Assembly: GCA_045545735.1 (NCBI GenBank)
Contig: JAZQBM010000001.1
Location: forward strand, 344,347 to 408,346
From: Fimenecus sp045545735
GTDB lineage: Bacteria; Bacillota; Clostridia; Oscillospirales; Acutalibacteraceae
Direction of reading: 5' to 3'
Length of the DNA: 64,000 nt
Within the stretch, counting starts at the first letter, position 1. Each line of letters starts with the position of its first letter. Positions 16,153 through 23,981 of the stretch are shown here, in pieces. A program made the position numbers and the translations under genes. The notes beneath the pieces are model-generated. The model had not been told where the DNA came from. It made no database searches and worked only from the letters and a program-made list of their open reading frames with translations.

Positions 16153-16503
16153 ATGAGTTTTATTAAAAGAATGCTTGCCGGAATATTGATAGGTACAGTA
16201 AATATAATTTTAGGTGCAGGTGGCGGAATGTTGACTGTTCCTTTATACAAAAGACTTGGAATGGAACAAAAATCGGCACAAATTAACGCTGTTGGCACAA
16301 TACTGCCTATCACAATTATCAGTTCAATTATATATCTAATAAACGGGAATGTCAACTTTTCGGACACTTATATTTATCTTATACCAGGACTTATTGGCAG
16401 TATTTTAGGCACTTTTGTAATCAAGAAAACGTCTAACAAAATACTAACTGTTATATTCGCGTTATTTATGATTTGGGCGGGAGTGAGAATGTTTATAAAA
16501 TGA
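16153..16503 (+). CDS. TauE/SafE (TSUP) family permease, N-terminal half protein
   Basis: A 116-residue protein with four predicted membrane helices, half the length of a normal TauE/SafE exporter (about 240-260). GILIGTVNIILGAGGGMLTVPLY is the family signature that normally occurs at the start of each half. TSUP proteins move sulfite, sulfonates or other small organic anions. It overlaps the second half gene by four bases (ATGA), with the two reading frames clearly separate, so the pair most likely assembles into one transporter. Confidence 0.82.
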   Translation: MSFIKRMLAGILIGTVNIILGAGGGMLTVPLYKRLGMEQKSAQINAVGTILPITIISSIIYLINGNVNFSDTYIYLIPGLIGSILGTFVIKKTSNKILTVIFALFMIWAGVRMFIK

Positions 16504-16865
16504 GTACTGTTATTCCTATTATTGCAGGATTTCTTTCAGGGCTTATAGGTTCAATGGGGTTTGGCGGTGGCGGAGTACTGATTATTTATCTTGTAATCTT
16601 TGCAAACATACCGCAACTCCAAGCACAAGGAATAAACCTTATTTTCTTTGTACCCTGTGCTATACTTGCAACAATAATCTACACCGTAAAAAAGCAAATT
16701 GATTATAAACAAATACTTCCCGTAATTATTGGTGGTATTGTTGGTGCAATCGGCTCAAGTTTTCTTTTAAAAAATATAAATACTGATTATCTTTCAAAAG
16801 CATTTGCAATTTTTTTGATAGTAATGGGTATTTCTTCAATTTTAAGATTGAAGAAAACTAAATAA
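16500..16865 (+). CDS. TauE/SafE (TSUP) family permease, C-terminal half protein
   Basis: A 121-residue protein with four membrane helices, starting at the ATG of the ATGA overlap (the reading frame is open upstream but without a ribosome site). GFLSGLIGSMGFGGGGVLIIYLV repeats the glycine-rich signature of the first protein. Together the two make a full-length TSUP permease, split exactly at the internal repeat boundary. The positive residues near each end should be compared to see whether the halves insert in opposite directions. Substrate unknown. Confidence 0.82.
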   Translation: MSTVIPIIAGFLSGLIGSMGFGGGGVLIIYLVIFANIPQLQAQGINLIFFVPCAILATIIYTVKKQIDYKQILPVIIGGIVGAIGSSFLLKNINTDYLSKAFAIFLIVMGISSILRLKKTK

Positions 16866-16907
16866 TATGATAAAATCAACCTATATTGAATATAGGCAGG
16901 TTTATTT

Positions 16908-19394
16908 ATGAAAACACTTAAAAAGGTATTATTGGGTATTGGCATTTCTGTTTTATCACTAGTAATTATTGCAGGAATTGCGTTTATGGTTATAAAAGTG
17001 CCTACTCTTACCATTGATTTCTCACAACAATCTGAACTTACAGGCAGAGCTTCGGGATTTCTTTATGGTATTGCAGAAGACGATGTTCCAACTGCAGAAA
17101 TTACTGAGAGCGTTGGCATAAATACACTTGCTACAAAGCCTGCAGGTGGACTTCAACACCCTATTGGTGATGTAAATCAGGTTGCAGATACATTTACTGA
17201 AGCCGGTGGCGAATACTTATTTATCTACACACAAGATATGTATGATACTTGGTATTACCAGTTTGACAGTCTTGATGCATATAACGAGCGAGTTCGCAAA
17301 ACTGTAACTGAAATGGAAAATTCAGAATACAAAGACAAACTTGTTTACTGTATTTACAATGAAATGGACAACGGTCAATGGTTTGGCGACCATTGGGTTG
17401 AAGAAAACCGTTACAAATTCTATGACGCGTGGGCATCTACATATAAAGTTGTTAAAGATATAAATCCTGATGCAAAAATTGCAGGTCCCGGTCATTGTGG
17501 TTACAACTATGATTGGAATAAGGAATTTTTGACATACTGCAAAGCAAACAACTGTATGCCTGATATGTTTGTATGGCACGAGCTTGCCGGTGAGCCAAAC
17601 TATTCGATTTATTGGATGGAATACAGATTTAACGAGTTCAATGAAATGTGTGATGAATTAGGTGTTGACAGAATACCTATCTGCATTTCAGAATACGGAC
17701 TTATGCAGACTAATGGTATCCCCGGAGAATCTGTTAAATGGATTTCTCGTCTTGAAGCAAGTGACGTTTACGGTTGTGTAGCTTATTGGCGACTTGCAAA
17801 CAATCTTGCAGAAGTTGTTGCAGATGATGTTACACCTAATTCAAACTACTGGGTTTACAAGTTCTATGCTGATATGAAAGGTAAAGAACTTGAAGTTAAT
17901 GAATGGGATTTATTCCACAGTAATATTGGCAACTGGCTTAAAGGTAAATACCCTCTTTTCAACAAGGGATTTATTGGAATGGCATCATTTGATGAGGCCG
18001 AAAACAAGTTTTATGTAATGGCTGGTGGCAGTGCCGAAAACAGCAAAATCAAGATTGAAAATATCGACGAAAAGTACTTCAAGAATGGCGACAAGGTTAC
18101 AGTTAAAGTAACTTATGTTGATTTCAAAGGACTTGGTGGTGCAGTTTATACACCTGAAGAATGTATGACAGAGGTTGTTAAGGTTTCAAGAAATGCAATT
18201 AAATTTGATATTCCTTGCGAGCGTGAAAGCCAGTCATATTTTATTGAAATTACACCTTATGACAATGAAGAAGAGAGTAAGAAGGAAAATCGTACACTTC
18301 GTTTTGAAGCAGAAGATGCAAATTTTGACGGTAATGCTTTTGTGCCTGAATGGATTTCTTATGCAAGTTCAAAGGGTTTAGTCGTTAAAGGACTTGACAA
18401 GGACAGTACAATTAAATTCACGGTTGATGTAGATAAAGCTGGTGCTTACGACCTTGATATTGTTTATGCTAACGGTGGAGTAGAAACAGGTAGAATTACT
18501 GCAGATGCACAGATTTCAATAAACGGTGCAGAACAAGTTGTTGAGTTTCCATCCACAATTAAAGATGAGTATATGGAATGTGTTACAATCAGTGCAAATC
18601 TTAGAAAAGGCAAAAACACAATCTATATCAATGTGCTTAATGATGCAATTCTTACACTCGATTTTGTTGATGTTTCTGAATTTAATGATACTAATCCAGA
18701 GGTATATTTTGCACCTTTACAATCAAGAAATGCGAACACTAATGAAAATGCTTATTCTGTAATCGTACCTTACGATACTACTTATCAAATCTTTTTATCA
18801 CAACCTACTGAAGAATTGATAGTAAATGGAATTGATAATAAATCAGTTAGCGATAGTAAGGTTAATAGTGTATTCTTACATCATGGTTATAATAAAATTA
18901 TTTTAGACGATAACACTACTATTGAACATATTGATATTTATTCAAAAGTATTTACACTTGCCAAAATTACCCCTACCGATATGAAAGTATTTAATGGTGC
19001 CACACTTGAAGATGACGAGAATGCTTCAAGTGGCAAAAGAATTGGTTGGATTGCTTCTGATAAAGGTAGTTATGCTACATTCAATGTAAATGTTAAAGAG
19101 GCTGGTTTTTACAACTTTACTATTGAATATGCTAACAACGAAGAAGGTGGATTCCACGCTTACAATGTTGACCTTATTGAGCGTTATATTTCTGTATCGG
19201 TAAATGGCGAAAAGCAAGGCAACTATTTCTTCCGTAGCACATACAGTTGGGAAACTTATAAGACAAAAACTATTGTGCTTTATCTCCAAGCTGGTGACAA
19301 TGAAATCAAGCTCGCAAATGACGGTTCATATAGTTTTAACAACAGAGTCACCTATGCACCAAACATTGGTGATATATATGTAAATCCATTCTAA
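16908..19394 (+). CDS. Membrane-anchored clan-A glycoside hydrolase with two CBM-like domains
   Basis: An 828-residue surface enzyme anchored by a hydrophobic N-terminus (residues 10-30) without a clear cleavage site. Residues about 40-330 form a TIM barrel: CIYNEMDN (Asn151-Glu152) fits the acid/base Asn-Glu pair and ICISEYGL (Glu262) the nucleophile of clan GH-A; GH39 is the closest family I can suggest, but that is tentative. Two beta-sandwich domains follow at about residues 460-605 (LRFEAEDANFDG start) and 690-828 (YNFTIEYAN, AGDNEIKLAN), both like CBM6/CBM35 modules. The substrate is probably plant or mucin polysaccharide. A short hairpin CCTATATTGAATATAGG lies just before its ribosome site. 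It seems monocistronic. Confidence 0.75.
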   Translation: MKTLKKVLLGIGISVLSLVIIAGIAFMVIKVPTLTIDFSQQSELTGRASGFLYGIAEDDVPTAEITESVGINTLATKPAGGLQHPIGDVNQVADTFTEAGGEYLFIYTQDMYDTWYYQFDSLDAYNERVRKTVTEMENSEYKDKLVYCIYNEMDNGQWFGDHWVEENRYKFYDAWASTYKVVKDINPDAKIAGPGHCGYNYDWNKEFLTYCKANNCMPDMFVWHELAGEPNYSIYWMEYRFNEFNEMCDELGVDRIPICISEYGLMQTNGIPGESVKWISRLEASDVYGCVAYWRLANNLAEVVADDVTPNSNYWVYKFYADMKGKELEVNEWDLFHSNIGNWLKGKYPLFNKGFIGMASFDEAENKFYVMAGGSAENSKIKIENIDEKYFKNGDKVTVKVTYVDFKGLGGAVYTPEECMTEVVKVSRNAIKFDIPCERESQSYFIEITPYDNEEESKKENRTLRFEAEDANFDGNAFVPEWISYASSKGLVVKGLDKDSTIKFTVDVDKAGAYDLDIVYANGGVETGRITADAQISINGAEQVVEFPSTIKDEYMECVTISANLRKGKNTIYINVLNDAILTLDFVDVSEFNDTNPEVYFAPLQSRNANTNENAYSVIVPYDTTYQIFLSQPTEELIVNGIDNKSVSDSKVNSVFLHHGYNKIILDDNTTIEHIDIYSKVFTLAKITPTDMKVFNGATLEDDENASSGKRIGWIASDKGSYATFNVNVKEAGFYNFTIEYANNEEGGFHAYNVDLIERYISVSVNGEKQGNYFFRSTYSWETYKTKTIVLYLQAGDNEIKLANDGSYSFNNRVTYAPNIGDIYVNPF

Positions 19395-19410
19395 AAAATC
19401 ACTACAAAAA

Positions 19411-19435
19411 AGACGCTTTTCGGCGTCTTTTTTTG
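19411..19435 (+). terminator. Intrinsic terminator after the glycosidase gene
   Basis: GACGC (19412-19416) and GCGTC (19423-19427) form a short stem with a TTTTCG loop, flanked by an A-run and followed by T7. Confidence 0.82.
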
Positions 19436-19473
19436 TTATTACGACAAAAATATTTTTTATTATTTTAATACTA

Positions 19474-19502
19474 TTGATAATAATAAAAATATAAGGTATA
19501 AT
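19474..19502 (+). promoter_or_regulatory. Sigma-A-type promoter of the oxaloacetate decarboxylase operon
   Basis: TTGATA (19474-19479), a 17-base spacer, and a perfect TATAAT (19497-19502). The start of transcription should fall near 19509. Confidence 0.75.
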
Positions 19503-19508
19503 TACATT

Positions 19509-19529
19509 AAAATTACAATGGGTAATTTT
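19509..19529. promoter_or_regulatory. Inverted repeat at the operon's transcription start
   Basis: AAAATTAC (19509-19516) and GTAATTTT (19522-19529), an 8-bp perfect inverted repeat with a 5-base loop, sit 7-27 bases beyond the -10 box. It could be an operator or a 5' mRNA stem. Confidence 0.45.
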
Positions 19530-19566
19530 GGAATAAAATTAAATGTGTTTTGGAGGCAAAGAAACT

Positions 19567-20949
19567 ATGAAAGTACAGTTTACTGAAACCGTATTAAGAG
19601 ATGCCAACCAGTCACTTATTGCTACAAGAATGCCGTTCGCGGATTTCGAACCTATTCTTGAAAAGCTCAATAAGGCAGGTTACTATTCTCTTGAATGCTG
19701 GGGCGGTGCTACATTCGACTCATGTCTTCGCTATCTTAATGAAGACCCATGGGTAAGACTTAGAAACATTAAAGCAAAGTGTCCTGACACTAAACTTCAA
19801 ATGCTTCTTCGTGGTCAGAACCTTCTCGGTTACAAGCACTACCCTGACGATGTTGTTAGAATGTTCATTAAAAAGAGTATTGAAAATGGTATTGACGTTA
19901 TCAGAATTTTTGATGCACTTAACGATGTTCGCAACATTCAAGTAGCAGTTGATGAAACAATTAAAAACGGTGCTATTGCATCAGGTGCTATTTCTTACAC
20001 AACAAGCCCTGTTCACACACTTGAAAACTATGTGGCTCTTTGTAAAGAAATGAAAGAAATGGGTTGTTCTACAATCTGTATCAAAGATATGGCAGGTGTT
20101 ATGACTCCTGTTGAAGCAAAAGACCTTGTTGGTGCAATTAAAGATGCAATGCCTGAAATGCCTGTTATTCTTCATACTCACTGCACAACAGGTATGGCTT
20201 ATATGACAATTCTTAAAGCAGTTGAAGCAGGTTGCGATATTATTGACACAGCAACATCTTGTTTTTCAGGTGGTACTGCACAACCTGCAACAGAAACAAT
20301 ACATGATGCTCTTACAGGTCTTGGTTATGAAACAGGTCTTGACAGAGATACATTAAAAGCTGTTAACGACCACTTTAAGCCGCTTCGTGACCAGTATCTT
20401 GCATCAGGACTTTTAAAACCAAAAGCACTTGTAACTGATACAGATGCTTTAACTTACAAAGTTCCCGGCGGTATGCTTTCAAATATGATGGCAAACCTTG
20501 AAGATATGAATGCTCTTGACAGAATGGAAGAAGCTCTTCTTGAAATTCCTCAAGTTCGTAAAGATATGGGTTATCCCCCACTTGTTACTCCTCTTAGCCA
20601 AATGGTTGGTAATCAGGCAGTTACAAATGTGCTTGTAGGCGAAAGATATAAGAACATTTCTAAAGAAATCAAGGCTTATATCAAGGGCGAATACGGTAAG
20701 GCACCGGGTCCTATTGACGCTGACCTTCAAAAGAAAGTTCTTGGCGACGACGCTCCTATTACATGTCGTTTTGCTGACACTCTTGAACCTGCATTTGAAC
20801 AGACAAAAGCTGAACTTGGCGATGTAGCTAAATGTGACGAAGATGTTCTTTCATATATTGCATTCCCACAGCAAGCTGAAAAATTCTTTGAAGCAAGAGC
20901 GGAAAAAGAAAAGAACACATTCAAATATTCAATTAAAAGAGTTGACTAA
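19567..20949 (+). CDS. oadA: Oxaloacetate decarboxylase alpha (carboxyltransferase) subunit
   Basis: A 460-residue carboxyltransferase that moves CO2 from oxaloacetate to biotin, giving pyruvate. ETVLRDANQSLIATRM near the start, and HTHCTTGMAY carrying the metal-binding His residues, are characteristic of the OadA/pyruvate carboxylase 5S family. The protein ends before a biotin domain; that domain is encoded separately two genes on. GGAGG sits 10 bases before the chosen ATG, 24 bases inside the longest reading frame. It leads a four-gene operon with the gamma, biotin carrier and beta subunits. Pyruvate or methylmalonyl-CoA chemistry cannot be fully excluded from sequence. Confidence 0.88.
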   Translation: MKVQFTETVLRDANQSLIATRMPFADFEPILEKLNKAGYYSLECWGGATFDSCLRYLNEDPWVRLRNIKAKCPDTKLQMLLRGQNLLGYKHYPDDVVRMFIKKSIENGIDVIRIFDALNDVRNIQVAVDETIKNGAIASGAISYTTSPVHTLENYVALCKEMKEMGCSTICIKDMAGVMTPVEAKDLVGAIKDAMPEMPVILHTHCTTGMAYMTILKAVEAGCDIIDTATSCFSGGTAQPATETIHDALTGLGYETGLDRDTLKAVNDHFKPLRDQYLASGLLKPKALVTDTDALTYKVPGGMLSNMMANLEDMNALDRMEEALLEIPQVRKDMGYPPLVTPLSQMVGNQAVTNVLVGERYKNISKEIKAYIKGEYGKAPGPIDADLQKKVLGDDAPITCRFADTLEPAFEQTKAELGDVAKCDEDVLSYIAFPQQAEKFFEARAEKEKNTFKYSIKRVD

Positions 20950-20961
20950 GGAGGACATAAA

Positions 20962-21555
20962 ATGACATTATCAGAAATTCTTAGCGTTTCTGTTACCGGT
21001 TTTATTGTCGTTTTAATTGTTCTTATTCTTCTTGCAGTAATTATTGTAATGCTTTCAAAGATAATCCGTGCAGTTGAAGGCGGTGCAAAAAAATCAGCTA
21101 AAACTGAAGCTATTAAAGCAGAGACACCTGTTAAAACAACAGTTAGTTCCCCTGCTCCTGTTGAAGTTTCTGCTCCAGCACCTGTTCAATACACAAACGG
21201 TCTTACTCTTTATAAAACAGATTACAAGACTGCGGCATCAATTATGGCTATTGTAAGTCACGAAAGTGGTATTCCGCTTGAAAAACTTAACTTTAGTTCA
21301 ATTAAACTTGATGACTCTCTTGAACTTTATAAGACTGACTATAAAACAGCAGCATCAATTATGGCTATTATCAGCCACCAAACAGGTATTCCACTTGAAA
21401 GACTTGTATTCAAGTCAATTAGACTTTGCGATACACCTGAACTTTACAAAACTGATGAAGAAACAGCAGTTAAGGTTATGGCACTTACAAGCAAAGAATC
21501 AGGAATTCCACTTGACAGACTTGTATTTAAATCAATTAAACTTATTGAAAAATAA
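20962..21555 (+). CDS. OadG-type gamma subunit with a triplicated C-terminal domain
   Basis: A 197-residue protein, about twice the usual OadG length. Residues 8-35 are a single membrane helix, followed by a Pro/Ala/Val linker (about 50-78). The rest is three tandem 39-residue repeats beginning LYKTD at residues 83, 122 and 161, each with the pattern AASIMAI-(V/I)SH..(S/T)GIPLE(K/R)L.F.SI(K/R)L. In ordinary clostridial gamma subunits a motif of this sort occurs once at the C-terminus. OadG anchors the alpha subunit to the beta subunit and may bind zinc; three copies could alter that stoichiometry. AAGGAGG precedes the ATG, 12 bases after oadA. Confidence 0.78.
   Translation: MTLSEILSVSVTGFIVVLIVLILLAVIIVMLSKIIRAVEGGAKKSAKTEAIKAETPVKTTVSSPAPVEVSAPAPVQYTNGLTLYKTDYKTAASIMAIVSHESGIPLEKLNFSSIKLDDSLELYKTDYKTAASIMAIISHQTGIPLERLVFKSIRLCDTPELYKTDEETAVKVMALTSKESGIPLDRLVFKSIKLIEK
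21208..21552 (+). repeat. Three tandem 117-bp in-frame coding repeats
   Basis: Units start at 21208, 21325 and 21442, exactly 117 bases apart. Copies 1 and 2 are closest (TDYKTAASIMAI identical in protein); copy 3 has diverged in its first half but shares LVFKSI with copy 2. Confidence 0.85.
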
Positions 21556-21569
21556 AGGAGATTATTAAT

Positions 21570-22001
21570 ATGAAATATGTAGTTACATTAAACGGAAATG
21601 ATTATGAAGTTGAAGTAAATGAACTTAACGAAGCAGTTGTTACTGCAGTTGTTCCATCAGCAGCTCCTGTTGTAGTTGCAGCTCCTGTAGCACAGGTTTC
21701 AGCACCTGTAGTAGCTCCAGCTCCTGCAGTTGCTCCTGTTGTTGATGCTGCTCCCGCTGCAGCACCTGCACCTGTAGCAGTTGGCGACGGCACAAAAGTT
21801 ACCGCTCCAATGCCTGGTACAGTTCTTTCAGTAAACGCATCAGTTGGTCAGTCTGTAAACGAAGGCGACGTACTTTTCATTCTTGAAGCTATGAAGATGG
21901 AAAACGAAATCGTTGCTCCATGTGCTGGTACAGTTAAGCAGGTTATTGCAACTAAAGGTGCATCAGTTGCTACTGACGAAGTTCTTGCAGTTATCGGCTA
22001 A
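21570..22001 (+). CDS. Biotin carboxyl carrier protein of the decarboxylase
   Basis: A 143-residue biotinyl protein. The first 30 residues form a short domain, then an Ala/Pro/Val-rich swinging linker (about 30-70), then a biotinyl domain with EAMKMEN, in which the Lys is biotinylated, and APMPGTVLSV upstream. It carries carboxybiotin from the alpha subunit to the membrane beta subunit. AAGGAG precedes the ATG. The gene between alpha and beta and the separate carrier match the clostridial arrangement of sodium-pumping decarboxylases. Confidence 0.9.
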   Translation: MKYVVTLNGNDYEVEVNELNEAVVTAVVPSAAPVVVAAPVAQVSAPVVAPAPAVAPVVDAAPAAAPAPVAVGDGTKVTAPMPGTVLSVNASVGQSVNEGDVLFILEAMKMENEIVAPCAGTVKQVIATKGASVATDEVLAVIG

Positions 22002-22015
22002 TCAGAGGTGCAGAT

Positions 22016-23200
22016 ATGCAAATAATAGATGCTCTTATAGAGCTTTTTAATCAATCAAACTTTGTTAACTTACCTTGGCAAAACTGGGTTATGATTGGTG
22101 TTTCATTTGTTCTTTTCTATTTTGCTATAGTTAAGAAGTTTGAACCATTACTCTTAATTCCAATTGCTTTTGGTATGCTTCTTGTTAACATATATCCCGA
22201 AATAATGGCTGACCCTACTAATATGTCATTTATCGGTGATAACAACCCATTTGCTGACCCTAACGCTCATTGGTACGATTCCGGTGTATTAAGACTTATA
22301 TACGCAGGTGTTAAGTCGAGCATTTTCCCTTGCCTTATATTTATGGGCGTTGGTGCAATGACTGACTTTGGTCCACTTCTTGCTAACCCATCAAGTCTTT
22401 TGCTTGGTGCTGCTGCACAGCTCGGTATCTATGTAGCGTTCACAGTTGCTATGCTTTCAGGTGAGTTTACACCGGAAGAAGCTGCTTCAATTGCTATTAT
22501 CGGTGGTGCTGATGGTCCTACAGCAATTTTCCTTACAGGTAAACTTGCTCCTCACATGTTGGGTTCAATCGCAGTTGCGGCATATTCATATATGGCTCTT
22601 ATCCCACTTATTCAGCCACCTATTATGAAATTGCTTACAACTAAAAAAGAAAGAGAAATCAAAATGAATCAGCTTCGCACAGTTAGTAAGGCTGAAAAGA
22701 TTATCTTCCCTATTGTTGTTACAGTAATCTGCGTTCTTATTCTTCCATCAGTTGCTCCACTTCTTGGTTTCCTTATGCTTGGTAACCTTTTCAAAGAAAG
22801 TGGACTTACTGACAGACTTTCAGACACAGCTCAGAACTCACTTTGCAATATTGTTACTATTCTTCTTGGTACAACAGTTGGTGCTACTGCAGAAGGCTCA
22901 GCATTCCTTAACAAGAAAACTCTTCTTGTTATTGCAATCGGCTTGCTTGCATTTGCATTCTCAACTGCTGGCGGTGTAATTTTTGCAAAACTTATGAACG
23001 TTGCTACCAAAGGTAAGGTTAATCCACTTATCGGTTCAGCAGGTGTTTCTGCAGTTCCTATGGCAGCTCGTGTTTCACAGACAGAAGGCAGAAAATACAA
23101 CCCTTCAAACTTCCTTCTTATGCATGCAATGGGCCCGAACGTTGCAGGTGTAATTGGTTCTGCTGTTGCAGCAGGTTTCTTACTTTCACGATTCGGTTAA
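22016..23200 (+). CDS. oadB: Sodium-translocating decarboxylase beta subunit
   Basis: A 394-residue integral membrane protein with about nine or more helices. GGADGPTAIFLTGKLAP contains the conserved Asp of the sodium channel, and NVAGVIGSAVAAGF near the end is the second signature region with another proton- or sodium-binding site. It decarboxylates carboxybiotin and exports sodium ions, so the operon converts the free energy of decarboxylation into a sodium gradient. The sodium-driven phosphate symporter elsewhere in the window could use it. AGAGGTG precedes the start. Confidence 0.92.
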   Translation: MQIIDALIELFNQSNFVNLPWQNWVMIGVSFVLFYFAIVKKFEPLLLIPIAFGMLLVNIYPEIMADPTNMSFIGDNNPFADPNAHWYDSGVLRLIYAGVKSSIFPCLIFMGVGAMTDFGPLLANPSSLLLGAAAQLGIYVAFTVAMLSGEFTPEEAASIAIIGGADGPTAIFLTGKLAPHMLGSIAVAAYSYMALIPLIQPPIMKLLTTKKEREIKMNQLRTVSKAEKIIFPIVVTVICVLILPSVAPLLGFLMLGNLFKESGLTDRLSDTAQNSLCNIVTILLGTTVGATAEGSAFLNKKTLLVIAIGLLAFAFSTAGGVIFAKLMNVATKGKVNPLIGSAGVSAVPMAARVSQTEGRKYNPSNFLLMHAMGPNVAGVIGSAVAAGFLLSRFG

Positions 23201-23225
23201 TTCCAAACACAACACATATAAACGA

Positions 23226-23258
23226 AATGCCGTGGTCAAAAAGACTACGGCATTTTTA
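23226..23258. terminator. Bidirectional terminator overlapping the sfsA stop codon
   Basis: ATGCCGTGGTC and GACTACGGCAT form an 11-bp stem with one G-U pair, followed by TTTTTATTTG rightward. The leftward arm encodes the last three codons and stop of sfsA (stop at 23245-23247), so one hairpin ends oadB and sfsA transcripts. Confidence 0.8.
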
Positions 23259-23922
23259 TTTGTACTTTATCATTCATTGTAATTTCATAAGGTGTCACAA
23301 TACTATCAAAAGCATATATTTCAACACCATTTTTATAAGCATTTTTAAGTTCACTTGCAAATTCGGGATGTGTTTCATAATTAGGTTCGAAGTACTTAAC
23401 ATCTTCCATTTGAACAAGAAATACCACGCAAGCCTTATAACCATCTTTAACGGCTTTTTGAAGTTCTTTAAGATGTTTAATTCCCCTTTCAGTCGGAGCA
23501 TCTGGAAAACGCACTACACCATTATCTTCAAGGGTTACACCTTTGACTTCAACAAAAATTCTTTCTTTTTTCGTTTCAACATAAATATCAAATCGTGAAT
23601 TACTGTATTTGTACTCTTGTTTAACAAAAATTATATCTTCAAAAATCTTGTTGAGCGACTCTTTAACTACAAAATTAGGAATTTGACTATCAATATTAAT
23701 TAACTTGCCGTTCTTTTCTACAGAAACAAGGTCAAATTGTGTTTTTCTGTTTGGGTTAGAACTTTTCTCAAGATAGACTGTAGCACCATTTACAAGCAAT
23801 TCTCGGCATCTACCCGTATTTTTAACATGACAAATTTCTTCCTTATCATCAATTTCGCAAATTGCAATAAATCGATTAGGTCGCTCAAGAAATTTACCTT
23901 TATAAATATTACTATATTTCAT
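23245..23922 (-). CDS. sfsA: SfsA family DNA/RNA nuclease-like protein
   Basis: A 225-residue protein matching SfsA over its full usual length. FLERPNRFIAICEIDDKEEICHVKNTGRCRELL is the N-terminal OB-like region; RFDIYVETKKERIFVEVKGVTLED is the restriction-endonuclease-like core with the catalytic D-(x)n-ExK pattern; PDAPTERGIKHLKEL is the third conserved block. SfsA was named for stimulating sugar fermentation in E. coli and has since been viewed as a nuclease. It appears to be a single-gene unit converging on oadB. Confidence 0.9.
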   Translation of the reverse strand: MKYSNIYKGKFLERPNRFIAICEIDDKEEICHVKNTGRCRELLVNGATVYLEKSSNPNRKTQFDLVSVEKNGKLINIDSQIPNFVVKESLNKIFEDIIFVKQEYKYSNSRFDIYVETKKERIFVEVKGVTLEDNGVVRFPDAPTERGIKHLKELQKAVKDGYKACVVFLVQMEDVKYFEPNYETHPEFASELKNAYKNGVEIYAFDSIVTPYEITMNDKVQIKMP

Positions 23923-23935
23923 ATTACACCAAAAA

Positions 23936-23962
23936 ATAACGGCGATAGTTTCCTACCGCCGT
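23936..23962 (-). terminator. Intrinsic terminator after the GPH symporter gene
   Basis: On the minus strand ACGGCGGTAG pairs with CTATCGCCGT (one mismatch-like G-U), followed by TATTTTTTGG. Confidence 0.75.
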
Positions 23963-23981
23963 CCGAATTATTAATAATTTA

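Noticed and set aside
21208..21552. Regular direct repeats considered as a CRISPR array
   Set aside because: The repeats are in-frame codons of the OadG-like gene with 39-residue period; there are no short identical repeats with unique spacers, and no cas genes.
21602..21793. Minus-strand ORF with Ala/Thr/Gly repeats
   Set aside because: It is the antisense of the biotin-carrier linker; its low complexity mirrors the Ala/Pro/Val codons and it has no ribosome site.
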